A DNA stretch of 64,000 bases from Eubacteriaceae bacterium CHKCI004. Its GTDB lineage: Bacteria > Bacillota > Clostridia > Lachnospirales > Lachnospiraceae. Numbering within the stretch: position 1 is the first letter of the stretch; every line of letters begins with the position of its first letter. The DNA lies in assembly GCA_900016875.1 (NCBI GenBank), contig FCNR01000053.1, positions 1-64,000 on the forward strand, written 5' to 3'. The notes beneath the pieces were generated by a model. It saw only the letters and a program-made list of their open reading frames with translations, ran no database searches and was not told where the DNA came from. Both the position numbers and the translations under genes were made by a program. Shown here piece by piece: positions 18,222 through 26,659 of this stretch.

Positions 18222-19335
18222 CGACCCGTATGCATTTTCTAACGTGGTGGGATACTGGTCCATAAAATACGGGACATACGGAATAGAAAAGACCATGAAT
18301 GATGTGCTCTTACATAGCGATTCGAAGGAAGAGGATAAGAGGGGAGCGGATGTGTCGCTGACGCTTGACGCCAATCTGCAAAAGGAAGCCTATGATCTGA
18401 TCTCTGATTTTACCGGTTCCGCAGTGGTGCTCAATGCAAAAACAGGTGAAATCCTTGCACTGGCGTCCTCTCCGTCCTTTAATGCCAACGCGCTGGAGGA
18501 GGACTGGGAAGAAATCAATAAACAGGATGGAGTTTTTTATTCCAATGCTTATCAGAATCCGGTGGCGCCGGGCTCTGTCTTTAAGCTGGTAACTTCCAAG
18601 GCGATTCTGGAAGCCGGCATCGACGACGAGGAAGTGGAGGATAACGGAAAGCTCGTGATCAACGGGCAGACCATCCGGAATTACGGCGGGACGGCCCATG
18701 GGACCCTCTCTTTTGAGGAAGGGTTTGTGAAATCATCCAACGTATATTTTATGGACCGTGCCTTAAAGCTGGGCGGCCTGGCACTGAAAGAAGCTGCGGA
18801 CAGCTTTCTGATCGGTCAGGATATCAAGCTGGATTTCGCAACGATAACTTCTTCTTTTAACTTGGGTGACTACGAGGATAATGTCATCGCGTCTACAGCG
18901 TTTGGACAGGGAGAGACTCTGATCACGCCTCTTCATATGGCGATGATCACACAGAGTGTCGCCGGCGGCGGAGAGATGCTTAAACCATATCTGATCAAAT
19001 CAGTGGTAAACGGGAGAGGAAAAACCACTCAGGAAGGAAAATCTGAGGTTTTGACAAAAACCATGGAAAAAAATATTGCAAAGCGAATCAGGGAAGTGAT
19101 GACGGAAGCCGGAGATTCCTATGGACTTAAAACGGTCGGAGACGGTTACGAGATCGCTGCCAAGACGGGAACTGCCGAGCGGGGCGATGGTTACAATAAT
19201 GCATGGCTTGTAACTTTTGCACCGGCCGATGATCCTCAGTATGTGATTGTACTGAACCGTCTGAAAACAAAAGAAATTGGAAAATCACTGGCGCTAATTG
19301 CGGAATCACTGTACGAGACTTTATTTGAAGAATAA
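17974..19335 (+). CDS. Penicillin-binding protein, monofunctional transpeptidase
   Basis: A 453-aa class B-like PBP that cross-links peptidoglycan outside the membrane. Residues 10-36 are the single N-terminal membrane anchor. KILDREGNILA (about 58-69) is the family's short N-terminal motif. The catalytic motifs follow: APGSVFKL (Ser-x-x-Lys), SSN, and KTGTAE. It is shorter than cell-division PBPs, lacks a PASTA domain, and resembles the PbpA of actinobacterial rodA-pbpA pairs. The start chosen, ATG 17974, has AAAGGA about 9 nt before it, although this lies 248 nt inside the FtsW frame. Confidence 0.9.
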   Translation: MKKSFLKRTQFLQSATLICVILMIISLIRTSALLPGVSEEADRQKQEARESTYQKEYVRGKILDREGNILAASEEPEGKRTYSDPYAFSNVVGYWSIKYGTYGIEKTMNDVLLHSDSKEEDKRGADVSLTLDANLQKEAYDLISDFTGSAVVLNAKTGEILALASSPSFNANALEEDWEEINKQDGVFYSNAYQNPVAPGSVFKLVTSKAILEAGIDDEEVEDNGKLVINGQTIRNYGGTAHGTLSFEEGFVKSSNVYFMDRALKLGGLALKEAADSFLIGQDIKLDFATITSSFNLGDYEDNVIASTAFGQGETLITPLHMAMITQSVAGGGEMLKPYLIKSVVNGRGKTTQEGKSEVLTKTMEKNIAKRIREVMTEAGDSYGLKTVGDGYEIAAKTGTAERGDGYNNAWLVTFAPADDPQYVIVLNRLKTKEIGKSLALIAESLYETLFEE

Positions 19336-19352
19336 ATGCAGCCGGAAAACTG

Positions 19353-20060
19353 TTATTTGCGCTGCTGGGCGCCGCAATGCCGCAGCATCTCCTGAAAATC
19401 ATGGAGTGACAGTTCTTCCGATGGATTCCGGCCGGTTTCCAGAAGCTGATACACAGGGGATGGCAATTGTTCTATGTGATTTTCTTCAACCAGGTCATAC
19501 AGTAAAAAAGTGAGAGCCTGAATGAGAAACTGCTGCCCTTTTAGCTGCGGTGAGATGTTATAGGAAAAGCGCAGCGGGTACGCCGGGTATGGATTCCTTA
19601 AAAAATAGTAACAATATGTGTAGTCAACCAGGGTGACCGCATAGTCCCCATGGGCTTCGGAGATAATCAGGTTGGAGGGATTTAAATCGGTGTAGAGAAC
19701 GCCGTTTTCCAGCAGATAGGAAAGAATATCTGTTGTTTTGTACAGAATCCGGCATAATTCCCCGATGGAAAAAAGGGAAACCGGAGCCGGCTGGGAACAG
19801 TCTTCCATACACAGAGTGAGTGTGCCGGATTTCTGACCGGGAACCTGATAATCTTCACGCAGCCAGTAATAAACGGGAATGGAAGGATGCCTCAGAGCAG
19901 ACAGAGTCTCATATTCATCATAAAAAGCCTGTCTAACTGAGGTATCTTTTGTTATAATAGATTTCAGAATATAGCGCTGGGTTTCATCTGCAGCCCGGTA
20001 CAGGGTGATATCCTTTTTCTTTTGAAAAAATTCAATGGATGTAAAATGTGTGGGAACCAT
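19353..20060 (-). CDS. Divergent protein kinase-like protein
   Basis: A 235-aa protein of the kinase fold on the strand opposite its neighbours. Recognisable parts are ILKSII (the lysine strand), a conserved Glu region (YDEYETLSALRHPSIP), GVLYTDLNPSNLII (the catalytic loop, with Tyr-Thr-Asp in place of His-Arg-Asp) and TLVDYTYCYYF (metal-binding Asp, normally DFG). It may be active, because the Asp and Asn are kept, but the activation segment is short. The start is ATG 20060, 4 nt beyond a perfect GGAGG. The location between the PBP and PP2C genes suggests it belongs to the cluster's phospho-signalling. Confidence 0.7.
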   Translation of the reverse strand: MVPTHFTSIEFFQKKKDITLYRAADETQRYILKSIITKDTSVRQAFYDEYETLSALRHPSIPVYYWLREDYQVPGQKSGTLTLCMEDCSQPAPVSLFSIGELCRILYKTTDILSYLLENGVLYTDLNPSNLIISEAHGDYAVTLVDYTYCYYFLRNPYPAYPLRFSYNISPQLKGQQFLIQALTFLLYDLVEENHIEQLPSPVYQLLETGRNPSEELSLHDFQEMLRHCGAQQRK

Positions 20061-20183
20061 GTAAACCTCCGTCTGTTCGTAATGAAAACAGTGTAACATA
20101 AAGGAAGTAAAATGGCAAACCGCCGGAAGAAGTATCAGAGAGACGGGACGGCAACATGCCGGACGCTCTGGGAAGGCTGGCAG

Positions 20184-20237
20184 ACAGCGAGCCTAATAGT
20201 CCGGACACGGACAGCGAGCCAAATGGTTCGGACGCGG
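20184..20237 (+). repeat. 27-bp tandem repeat, two copies
   Basis: Two adjacent 27-bp units (20184-20210, 20211-20237), both beginning ACAGCGAGCC and ending in CGG, differ at about five positions, and the unit start ACAG recurs a third time. They lie upstream of the thioesterase start. Confidence 0.7.
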
Positions 20238-20282
20238 ACAGAGCGCACATGGCAAAAATACAGGACAGAAAGGAAGAACGAA

Positions 20283-20702
20283 ATGTATACATATACCCGA
20301 AGAGCACAATATCATGAGACAGACCAGATGGGGGTGATCCATCATTCCAATTATGTGAAATGGATGGAAGAAGCCAGGATACGTTTTCTGAAGGAGATAG
20401 GGATTGATTATCGAAAACTGGAAGAGGATGGAATTATTTCCCCAATTGTCGAGATATCGGTCAGCTATAAGAAAACGGTGGATTTTGACGATGAAGTGCA
20501 GATTGGGCTTTATGTGAAGAAATATAATGGAATCCGGCTGGAGGTCGGGTATGAGATGAGAAATTGTAAAGATGGGGAAATCTGCACTACGGCTTATTCC
20601 AAAAGCTGCTTTACGAAAGATGGCAATATTGTTTCTCTGAAAAAAGAGAAGCCGGAGCTGGATGCAAAGATCCGAGAATATATGGAGGAAGAAGCCTGGT
20701 AG
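20283..20702 (+). CDS. Hotdog-fold acyl-CoA thioesterase (4HBT/YbgC type)
   Basis: A 139-aa cytoplasmic protein. RAQYHETDQMGVIHHSNYVKWMEEARI carries the family's catalytic Asp (in ETDQMG) and the HHSNY substrate loop. The rest follows the single hotdog plan ending in a charged tail. The start is ATG 20283, with AAGGAAG 6 nt before. A longer in-frame reading from 20112 would run through the tandem repeat and give a non-conserved N-terminus. Its link to the surrounding signalling cluster is not obvious. Acyl-group release from a lipid or CoA ester is the expected reaction. Confidence 0.8.
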   Translation: MYTYTRRAQYHETDQMGVIHHSNYVKWMEEARIRFLKEIGIDYRKLEEDGIISPIVEISVSYKKTVDFDDEVQIGLYVKKYNGIRLEVGYEMRNCKDGEICTTAYSKSCFTKDGNIVSLKKEKPELDAKIREYMEEEAW

Positions 20703-20789
20703 CGAAAGGGCGACGAGCCGATCATACGAGCAGCGTCAAGATGAGCTCTGTGAAAAAACAGACGGACATACGGGAAAGGAGGGCGACGG

Positions 20790-21728
20790 GTGGCTTTCTA
20801 TTTCGCAAGTGAGAAAAATAAAAGAGAAGTGAATGAAGACAGTTATTGCCAGATGGAACTTCGTATTAATCTGGAAGCGTCTGTCAGCGCCATGGTAGTG
20901 GCGGATGGCATGGGAGGACTGGCCGGCGGAAAGTTTTATTCGGAAGCGGCGCTGGAACTGTGGTACAAAGGACTTCTGGATACTATGATGGGAGAAAATT
21001 TTAGAGACTGTTCCCTGCATCAGCAGATTGATGTTCTGTCGGAGTTTTCCGAAAATATCTTTGAAAAGATCAATCGTGAGCTTTACAAGAAAGGTCTGGA
21101 TACAGGAGTGAAAGGCGGCACAACTCTGTCGGCGGCCATTCATTTCTGGGACACATGGATTATTTCCAACTGTGGGGATAGTCCGGTTTATGGTCTGAAA
21201 AACGGGGAACTCTCCCTGCTGGGCGAGATTCAGAATGTGGCCAGTCAAATGGTAAAAAAAGGAACTGCCAGGGAAGGAAGTACGCTGTTTTATCAGAATA
21301 AAAACCGCCTGACGGAGTATCTGGGAAAAAGAGGAGAGGTTCACCCGTGCTGCAATCGTCTGCCTCAGGAAGCGGCAGATCTGATCATCATGGGGTCAGA
21401 CGGAGCCTTCGGCAATCTTTCTATGAAAGAGATTGAGCGGGTTCTTAACGAGCAGAGACCATCGCAGCGGATGATCACAGAATTATTTGAGCAGGCCAGA
21501 ATGTCCGGGGAAGATGACAATCAGACGGCCATTGCATTTGTGAGGGAAGAAAAAACAGCGCCTGAGATACTTCATGAGGATCTGTTTCAGGATCTGGAGC
21601 TGGGAGACTCTTTTCAGAGCGCTGTGACGCCGTTTTGCTCTTACACACAGATTCCGGAAGAAAAAAAGGAGCTCAGCTTTAAGGATATGCTTCTCCGTCA
21701 CCGCTTTACGGGAGGAAAGGAAAAATGA
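20790..21728 (+). CDS. PP2C-family Ser/Thr protein phosphatase
   Basis: A 312-aa cytoplasmic phosphatase expected to reverse phosphorylation by the adjacent kinase. The metal-binding and structural motifs are in order: NEDSY (residue 15), VADGMGGLAGG (38-48), GDSPVYGL (131-138), IMGSDGAFG (199-207) and EDDNQT (about 240). The start codon is GTG at 20790, with AAAGGAGGG about 7 nt before it. The end overlaps the kinase gene by 4 nt, so the phosphatase and kinase are coupled. Confidence 0.92.
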   Translation: MAFYFASEKNKREVNEDSYCQMELRINLEASVSAMVVADGMGGLAGGKFYSEAALELWYKGLLDTMMGENFRDCSLHQQIDVLSEFSENIFEKINRELYKKGLDTGVKGGTTLSAAIHFWDTWIISNCGDSPVYGLKNGELSLLGEIQNVASQMVKKGTAREGSTLFYQNKNRLTEYLGKRGEVHPCCNRLPQEAADLIIMGSDGAFGNLSMKEIERVLNEQRPSQRMITELFEQARMSGEDDNQTAIAFVREEKTAPEILHEDLFQDLELGDSFQSAVTPFCSYTQIPEEKKELSFKDMLLRHRFTGGKEK

Positions 21729-22954
21729 TTTGCTACTTTGAGGAGGGAGAAACTTTTACCTGGATCCGTGACCGCGAGCGTTCCGGAGAGGAACTGGTTA
21801 TTCCTCTCAAAATGATAAAGGAAAGTCACAGAACCGGAAATAAGCAGGCGATGATCGCCAGCGATATCCGTACCGGCAAGAAATATTTTGTGAAGGTGCT
21901 GTTTTGCAGTAATCTCGAACAGATTTATGTGGAAAAAGAGAGTAAGGTACAGCTCTATTCACCCTATATCATTCGGATTTACGGTGGAATGCTGGATGAG
22001 AAAAATAAGAGATTTATCACTCTTGTGGAATATATTAATGAGAGAGATTTGTCGGATCTGGTGAGCAGTCATGGAATTGCCGGACATACGTGGAACGAAA
22101 AAATGAAAAGCTGCAACACCATTGCCCTGAAATTTCTGTATGGCATCGATCATTATATGTCCATGCACCGGCAGGACCCTATCGTTCACCGGGATCTGAA
22201 GCCGGAGAATATTCTGGCATCGCCGGACGGCAGCACCGTAAAGATCATTGATTTTGACTGGGTGCATCTCCACGCCTCCAACGTGACTGTCATGACAAGG
22301 CGGGAGCAGAAGGGAACGCCGGGTTATGCTGATCCCCGTTACTGGAACAGCTATATCTGCCGGAAAGAGATGGATATTTATTCGGCCGGACTGGTGCTTT
22401 ATTACCTGTATACCGGTCATCATCATTTCTTTGGCAACGAAGAACTGCAGAGGTATATGGTTGGCGATGATTACGCCTATCAATTAAAGGAGATGCCAGG
22501 CATTGACGAGAGGCTGGTGCATATTATCGCAAGGATGATAGCCAGAGAGGAAGAACGCTACGGTGATATCAGAGAGGTAATTGCGGATATGGAGAATTAT
22601 CTGAGATCCGCCGGGCGCATGCCGGAGCTGCCGGAACTTCTGAGGGAAAAGGACGGCGGCGACACTATCCGTTTTTCCTATAAGGTAGGAGATGTAAAAT
22701 ACAGCCCGTACATGAAAAATTACCGCTTTGTGCCTATTGAATTTGGAAGAAAACAGGAGCGCAGTCAAAATGGAAAAATGAGCGGACATATTATGTCATT
22801 CTACCGGACCGGCGATAAGATCCGCGCGGTGATTCTCCATGAGGACTGCCATAAGGTGGTCGTGAAAGCGGAAGATCATGTCAGTGAAGGAGACATTTTT
22901 TCTTACGTTGGAACAAATATTGAGGTTTTACAGATAAAGAGGAGGCATACATGA
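21725..22954 (+). CDS. Ser/Thr protein kinase
   Basis: A 409-aa protein kinase. The N-terminal lobe has FVKVLF (lysine strand, near 58), and the catalytic lobe has IVHRDLKPENIL (catalytic Asp), KIIDFDWVHL (DFG position reads DFD), and a GTPGYADPRYW substrate loop. There is no transmembrane helix, unlike PknB. The C-terminal 110 residues after about 300 are a separate domain of unknown fold, possibly substrate-binding. It is translationally coupled to both the PP2C and the VWA gene by 4-nt overlaps and is the likely source of the phosphothreonine read by the FHA protein. Confidence 0.9.
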   Translation: MICYFEEGETFTWIRDRERSGEELVIPLKMIKESHRTGNKQAMIASDIRTGKKYFVKVLFCSNLEQIYVEKESKVQLYSPYIIRIYGGMLDEKNKRFITLVEYINERDLSDLVSSHGIAGHTWNEKMKSCNTIALKFLYGIDHYMSMHRQDPIVHRDLKPENILASPDGSTVKIIDFDWVHLHASNVTVMTRREQKGTPGYADPRYWNSYICRKEMDIYSAGLVLYYLYTGHHHFFGNEELQRYMVGDDYAYQLKEMPGIDERLVHIIARMIAREEERYGDIREVIADMENYLRSAGRMPELPELLREKDGGDTIRFSYKVGDVKYSPYMKNYRFVPIEFGRKQERSQNGKMSGHIMSFYRTGDKIRAVILHEDCHKVVVKAEDHVSEGDIFSYVGTNIEVLQIKRRHT

Positions 22955-23631
22955 ACGAGAGATGGAATCCGGAGATTCCTCTGGATATACAGCAGCAGTT
23001 TACAAGAGAAAAAGAGCAGGCTTTTACCCTGTATCTTGACTTTGTGGTGGATGGGACCGCGTCCATGTATACGATATTTCCGGCGGTCTACTACGCCGCG
23101 GCACATTTTCTGGAGTGCCTGTCCAAGTATGAGGTGTACCCCATGGTGGGACTCACCGTCATCCGCAATGAGCGGCAGGGTGAGGAGACCGAGAGGGCCG
23201 TTTTTGAAAACGGAGCATATTTTACCGGAGAGATTCCGTTATTTTTAAAGAAACTGAAAAGTGTGCAGCTCTATGGCGGCGGTGAAGACGGGAGAGAATC
23301 GGTGCATACGGCCATTGGAAAGTCTCTGCAGAAGTTTCCGTTCCAGGGGAGGAACCGGGCGCTTTTTGTATTCACCGACGCCTACGGCAGCAACGATTAC
23401 GAAGAGTATGTAAATGATCCGCTGGGACAGGTGATCTTCTTCTCCACGGAGGAAATGAGCGAAGAAGACTTCCGGTTCTGTTTCATGCAGGCGGACGGAG
23501 AGCTGGACGAGGAGGCTTCCCCGATGTTTTTGGACATTGAGAAGCTGTTAAAACCCATGAGCACAGAATTTTTAGATAACATTGTAAAACCGCTCAAGGA
23601 TTTGATGAAGGGAGTATCGATTGGTGCTTGA
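22951..23631 (+). CDS. VWA-domain protein
   Basis: A 226-aa protein with a von Willebrand factor A-type fold. FTLYLDFVVDGTASMYTIFP (about 25-45) contains the MIDAS-like DxTxS, here Asp-Gly-Thr-Ala-Ser. ALFVFTDAYGSND (about 132-144) supplies the second MIDAS Asp. No signal peptide or membrane segment is visible, so it is cytoplasmic and probably a scaffold or adaptor. It overlaps the kinase gene by 4 nt and the next gene by 11 nt. Confidence 0.8.
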   Translation: MNERWNPEIPLDIQQQFTREKEQAFTLYLDFVVDGTASMYTIFPAVYYAAAHFLECLSKYEVYPMVGLTVIRNERQGEETERAVFENGAYFTGEIPLFLKKLKSVQLYGGGEDGRESVHTAIGKSLQKFPFQGRNRALFVFTDAYGSNDYEEYVNDPLGQVIFFSTEEMSEEDFRFCFMQADGELDEEASPMFLDIEKLLKPMSTEFLDNIVKPLKDLMKGVSIGA

Positions 23632-24889
23632 TGAAAGAAAAACCGTGGGAATGCTGCGGGGTTCCAAGGAGGAACTGTTTGCGCAGGGACATCCTGTCAT
23701 CCGGCAGATCAAAGAGATTCCGGGGATAGTATTTCCTGAAGATATGGAAGCGCTGCCTTCATCCGCCGTCTCCTTAAAACAGCTTTTTTCCCGAAAGCAG
23801 ATGGATGAGAACCATGTGGACTGTCTGGTTCTTTACCGGATCGCCGCCGGGGTGCTGCGCATCCTGAAAGCGCTGGCGGAAAAAGGTATCCATCCGGGGC
23901 TGATCGAGATCGGCGACTTCTTCGTGGATCTGCTGCCGGGAAGCGTGCAGGTGTATCTGACCCATCCGGAGAAGTTTCAGCTCCTTCATTACGAGCAGGA
24001 TTACGAATGGTATCCGGAGGATGAGAGGCTGTTCGGAGATCTGGAGCTCTTCGACGCCGAAGCTCAGCGAAAGGCCGACGTCCGGCTGATTTATAAGATT
24101 CTTGTGGCAAGTTCCAAAGGAAATGTAAAGATGCCGCCGAAGTTTACCGAGGCGGATTATTCGGAACTGTTCTATAAGGCGCTGCCGGATGAGTGGAAAC
24201 AGCTCTTTGCCAGGAAACCAGATTGCGAATATGAGATCATGGATCAGCTTCTTGCCCAATGCATCGAGATGGAGGAAAGCTTTGCGAAAGAAGCCAGAGA
24301 AAGACTTGATGATAAAGCCCAGAAAAAGCTGGGGGAGCAAATGTTTACAGGAAAACATGACGCCAGACCAGAGAAGGATGGCAATTCGGAAGAGAAGCGG
24401 CTGTATTCCATGATCGTTCTTCTCCGGACGGAACTGGAAGATTCCAGAATCATGAGCCAGATGCTCTATCAGCTCCAGGACGAGCTGGAGACAGAAACGG
24501 AGCTTGCCCACTGGCAATGGCGGCAGGCATTTGTCTTTGGAAACGGCAGCATCGCGGTGAAGGAGTTCTCCTCTTATCCGCCGGGATTTCGCTGTCAGTG
24601 CGAGCAGGAGATCAAGGATTATTCCGCCGCCGAGGCACTGATGATTGCCGCCAATCTCATGGAGGAAACGATGAAACAATACGATAAGAGTAATGTGTTT
24701 CGCATGTACGCCCTGGCGGACGGCCGCCTGAAAAACGACCGGGTCTTTCAGGCAGCGCTCTCCATGTTGGAAGAAAGACGGCAAAGCGGCATGGAATTTT
24801 ATCTGATTGCTGGAAAGGACAGCCGCTGTGAGGCGTGTCAGAAGCTTGGAAATCTTATGGAATGGGAAAATGGGGACAGCGCAGAGTAA
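23621..24889 (+). CDS. Cluster protein of unknown function (422 aa)
   Basis: I do not recognise a family. The start is a TTG (23621) with GAAGGGAG 7 nt before it, and a GTG 3 nt further is an alternative. The N-terminal half (about 60-190) has a kinase-lobe-like rhythm (RIAAGVLRILKALAEKGIHP, then DFFVDLLPGS) but no catalytic residues. A charged linker (215-260) leads to a C-terminal domain with a possible degenerate VWA fold (LYSMIVLLRTELEDS), ending with a CEACQKL pair of Cys. It overlaps the VWA gene by 11 nt, so it is part of the same unit. Confidence 0.5.
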   Translation: MVLDERKTVGMLRGSKEELFAQGHPVIRQIKEIPGIVFPEDMEALPSSAVSLKQLFSRKQMDENHVDCLVLYRIAAGVLRILKALAEKGIHPGLIEIGDFFVDLLPGSVQVYLTHPEKFQLLHYEQDYEWYPEDERLFGDLELFDAEAQRKADVRLIYKILVASSKGNVKMPPKFTEADYSELFYKALPDEWKQLFARKPDCEYEIMDQLLAQCIEMEESFAKEARERLDDKAQKKLGEQMFTGKHDARPEKDGNSEEKRLYSMIVLLRTELEDSRIMSQMLYQLQDELETETELAHWQWRQAFVFGNGSIAVKEFSSYPPGFRCQCEQEIKDYSAAEALMIAANLMEETMKQYDKSNVFRMYALADGRLKNDRVFQAALSMLEERRQSGMEFYLIAGKDSRCEACQKLGNLMEWENGDSAE

Positions 24890-24902
24890 CAGGAGGAAGC
24901 AG

Positions 24903-25418
24903 ATGCTGATTCAGGCAATTCGTAATTTCAGAGAAAAGACAAAGGAACGATACGAGGCTGCAGAAGAAGAAAAAATGGAGCAGTGGAAAAAGGACGTCCG
25001 TGCGCTCCATGAAAATGCGGCGTTTCTCTTTTATTATGAAGAGGTGGAGCCGGAACCAAACAGCCTCCTTAAGTTTTTGATCCGGGGCGAGATTGTAAAG
25101 GGGGAGATCCCACAGGGAAGTCCGTTACTTTTGTTTGACGGCCAGGCCAGAGAACTGGGCCGGGCGGAGGTCATGAGCGACACCGAAGAAAAGGAAGAAA
25201 AACGGCTTGGGCTCATGCACATCAAACGGAATCAGTTCGTTATCCGGATCACGGAGCTGTACGGCGAGAAAGCGGAAACCATGGAGGTCGGCAGTTATCG
25301 GAGACAGGCGGATTCCCTGTGGGAAGCTCTGTCTCTGATCACCAATGTGCCTGAGACAGAAGCGCCGGAGGAATCAGCGCTGCCTTCAGGTTCAGTCAGT
25401 TCGTCTGCTTCTTCATAA
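24903..25418 (+). CDS. Cluster protein of unknown function (171 aa)
   Basis: No family recognised. The start is ATG 24903 after AGGAGG, 13 nt beyond the previous stop. The N-terminal 45 residues are a charged coiled coil (REKTKERYEAAEEEKMEQWK). A compact beta-rich domain (FLIRGEIVKGEIPQGSPLLL, about 65-85) resembles the OB-like or GTPase-factor beta domains in its hydrophobic and Gly spacing, but this is weak. The Ser-rich tail is low complexity. It is the last plus-strand gene of the operon and meets the next gene tail to tail with a 23-nt overlap. Confidence 0.5.
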   Translation: MLIQAIRNFREKTKERYEAAEEEKMEQWKKDVRALHENAAFLFYYEEVEPEPNSLLKFLIRGEIVKGEIPQGSPLLLFDGQARELGRAEVMSDTEEKEEKRLGLMHIKRNQFVIRITELYGEKAETMEVGSYRRQADSLWEALSLITNVPETEAPEESALPSGSVSSSASS

Positions 25419-25947
25419 GGGAAGAAAGTATTTCGCCCATATCTGTATTGCTATTGCGGTTCATAGCGGAACTGAGCATCATAAATAACGACGGGTCGGA
25501 CAGGGGATTCCCGGTTCCGGCCCCTTTTTCGTCGGAATTATTATCGCCGGGATTCCGATTCCCGGAGGAGAAACTCTGGCTCAGCAGCTGCATTAGTTCC
25601 GGGTGGCTCTGCATGGTTTCCTGCCAGTTCTGGTACATCCGCGAGAAGCGGATAAAGTTTAAGATACTGTCAATCTGCTGCGCCTTTTCCCCGGACACAG
25701 AGTTGCGCAGAGACCGGAGTACGGCTTCCACATCCACAGGGGAATCCTCAAACCCGCAGGCCTGCAGACGGGATTCATCCTCAAAACCGTCCATGATTTT
25801 CCGGATTTCCAGAAGCTTCATCTGGACGGCGAGAACTTTTGCCAGAGGCGGGTGGCAGTAAGGAATGACCGTCTCCATGATGGTAAGCGTATCATCCTCA
25901 AGAAAACGGGAGAGAGGGGAATTCTGACCGGAAAAATTGGAATTCAT
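25396..25947 (-). CDS. Conserved protein of unknown function (183 aa)
   Basis: A soluble 183-aa protein. The first 110 residues are helical (HPPLAKVLAVQMKLLEIRKI, then QQIDSILNFIRFSRMYQNW). A low-complexity Asn/Gly/Ser linker with NRNPGDNNSDEKGAG leads to a Met-rich C-terminal segment. The start at 25947 has AGGAGG upstream on its strand. The linker and the short amphipathic C-terminus resemble clostridial spore-associated or membrane-tethering adaptors, but there is no firm support. It is convergent with the signalling operon. Confidence 0.5.
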   Translation of the reverse strand: MNSNFSGQNSPLSRFLEDDTLTIMETVIPYCHPPLAKVLAVQMKLLEIRKIMDGFEDESRLQACGFEDSPVDVEAVLRSLRNSVSGEKAQQIDSILNFIRFSRMYQNWQETMQSHPELMQLLSQSFSSGNRNPGDNNSDEKGAGTGNPLSDPSLFMMLSSAMNRNSNTDMGEILSSLMKKQTN

Positions 25948-26040
25948 AATATCCTCCTTGGAACATCTGTCATATAGTAATATATGCAGGAAACATTTCC
26001 TGTTATTTTTACACCATCATATGAAAAGGAAGAAGAAGTT

Positions 26041-26310
26041 ATGAATGAAAATCTGATTCTCGAAGGAAATACCATCTATGAAATCGACCCGGACTGTATG
26101 AGGATGAAAATGCAGCCGCAGCAAAGACAGGCTGCAGGAGGGGGAGTCACAGGAACTGGAGCAGAGGGCGACAGGAGGGCAGAATATGAAGAATTTGGAT
26201 GCGGAAGCTCCGGCAGCCGCAGCAGAAGCTCCTGTGCCCTTCTCGGAGCGTTGATTCTGGCGGGCTGCCAGGCAAAGCGCCGGGGACGGAATAATTTTTG
26301 CGGCAGATAA
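26041..26310 (+). CDS. Small hydrophobic-tail protein of unknown function
   Basis: An 89-aa product from ATG 26041 preceded by GAAGAAG. Residues 1-22 (LEGNTIYEIDPDCMRMKM) read as a conserved-looking head, the middle is Gly/Arg rich, and a hydrophobic segment (SCALLGALILAGC, about 66-78) is followed by a basic tail, a pattern that would fit a tail-anchored membrane peptide. It may be a lineage-specific gene. No partner is clear. Confidence 0.45.
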   Translation: MNENLILEGNTIYEIDPDCMRMKMQPQQRQAAGGGVTGTGAEGDRRAEYEEFGCGSSGSRSRSSCALLGALILAGCQAKRRGRNNFCGR

Positions 26311-26386
26311 TGGAGCATTTTTGCAGCAGATGATGATTCTGATGACAGTCGTCTGTATTGATGTTTTCATATAGAAGGTATGCTGG

Positions 26387-26417
26387 CACCGCCGTCTTTC
26401 AGGACGGCGGTGTTGTT
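26387..26417 (+). terminator. Terminator
   Basis: CACCGCCGTC (26387-26396) pairs perfectly with GACGGCGGTG (26403-26412), loop TTTCAG, followed by TTGTTG. It ends the small gene at 26041 and isolates the GC-rich cluster from the AT-rich gene that follows. Confidence 0.75.
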
Positions 26418-26574
26418 GAAAACAGGTGTTGCTTATTGAGCTTTTCATATAGTAATTTTGTGATAATTATGGTATGGTAAATGAAATAAGGCGCTTACTA
26501 CACCACTAATACAACATTTTGAGAGCGTCTTGATGTGACGAAAATTTAAAACTTAATAGACAAAAACAGCCACG

Positions 26575-26604
26575 AAATCAATCGCAAAAAAATACGATTG
26601 ATTT
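26575..26604 (+). promoter_or_regulatory. Inverted repeat over the Schlafen-gene promoter
   Basis: AAATCAATCG (26575-26584) and CGATTGATTT (26595-26604) are perfect 10-bp arms with an A-rich centre. The right arm covers the -35 box TTGATT, so it fits an operator. It could bind the gene's own C-terminal winged helix. Confidence 0.55.
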
Positions 26605-26626
26605 TTTGCGCGTTTCTGAGTATAAT
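26598..26626 (+). promoter_or_regulatory. Promoter of the Schlafen/AlbA-type gene
   Basis: TTGATT (26598-26603), a 17-nt spacer and a perfect TATAAT (26621-26626). Transcription would start near 26633, which rules out translation starts before that point. Confidence 0.75.
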
Positions 26627-26659
26627 ATAAGCAGTGAAATTGGAAAGGAAGCATTGCGT

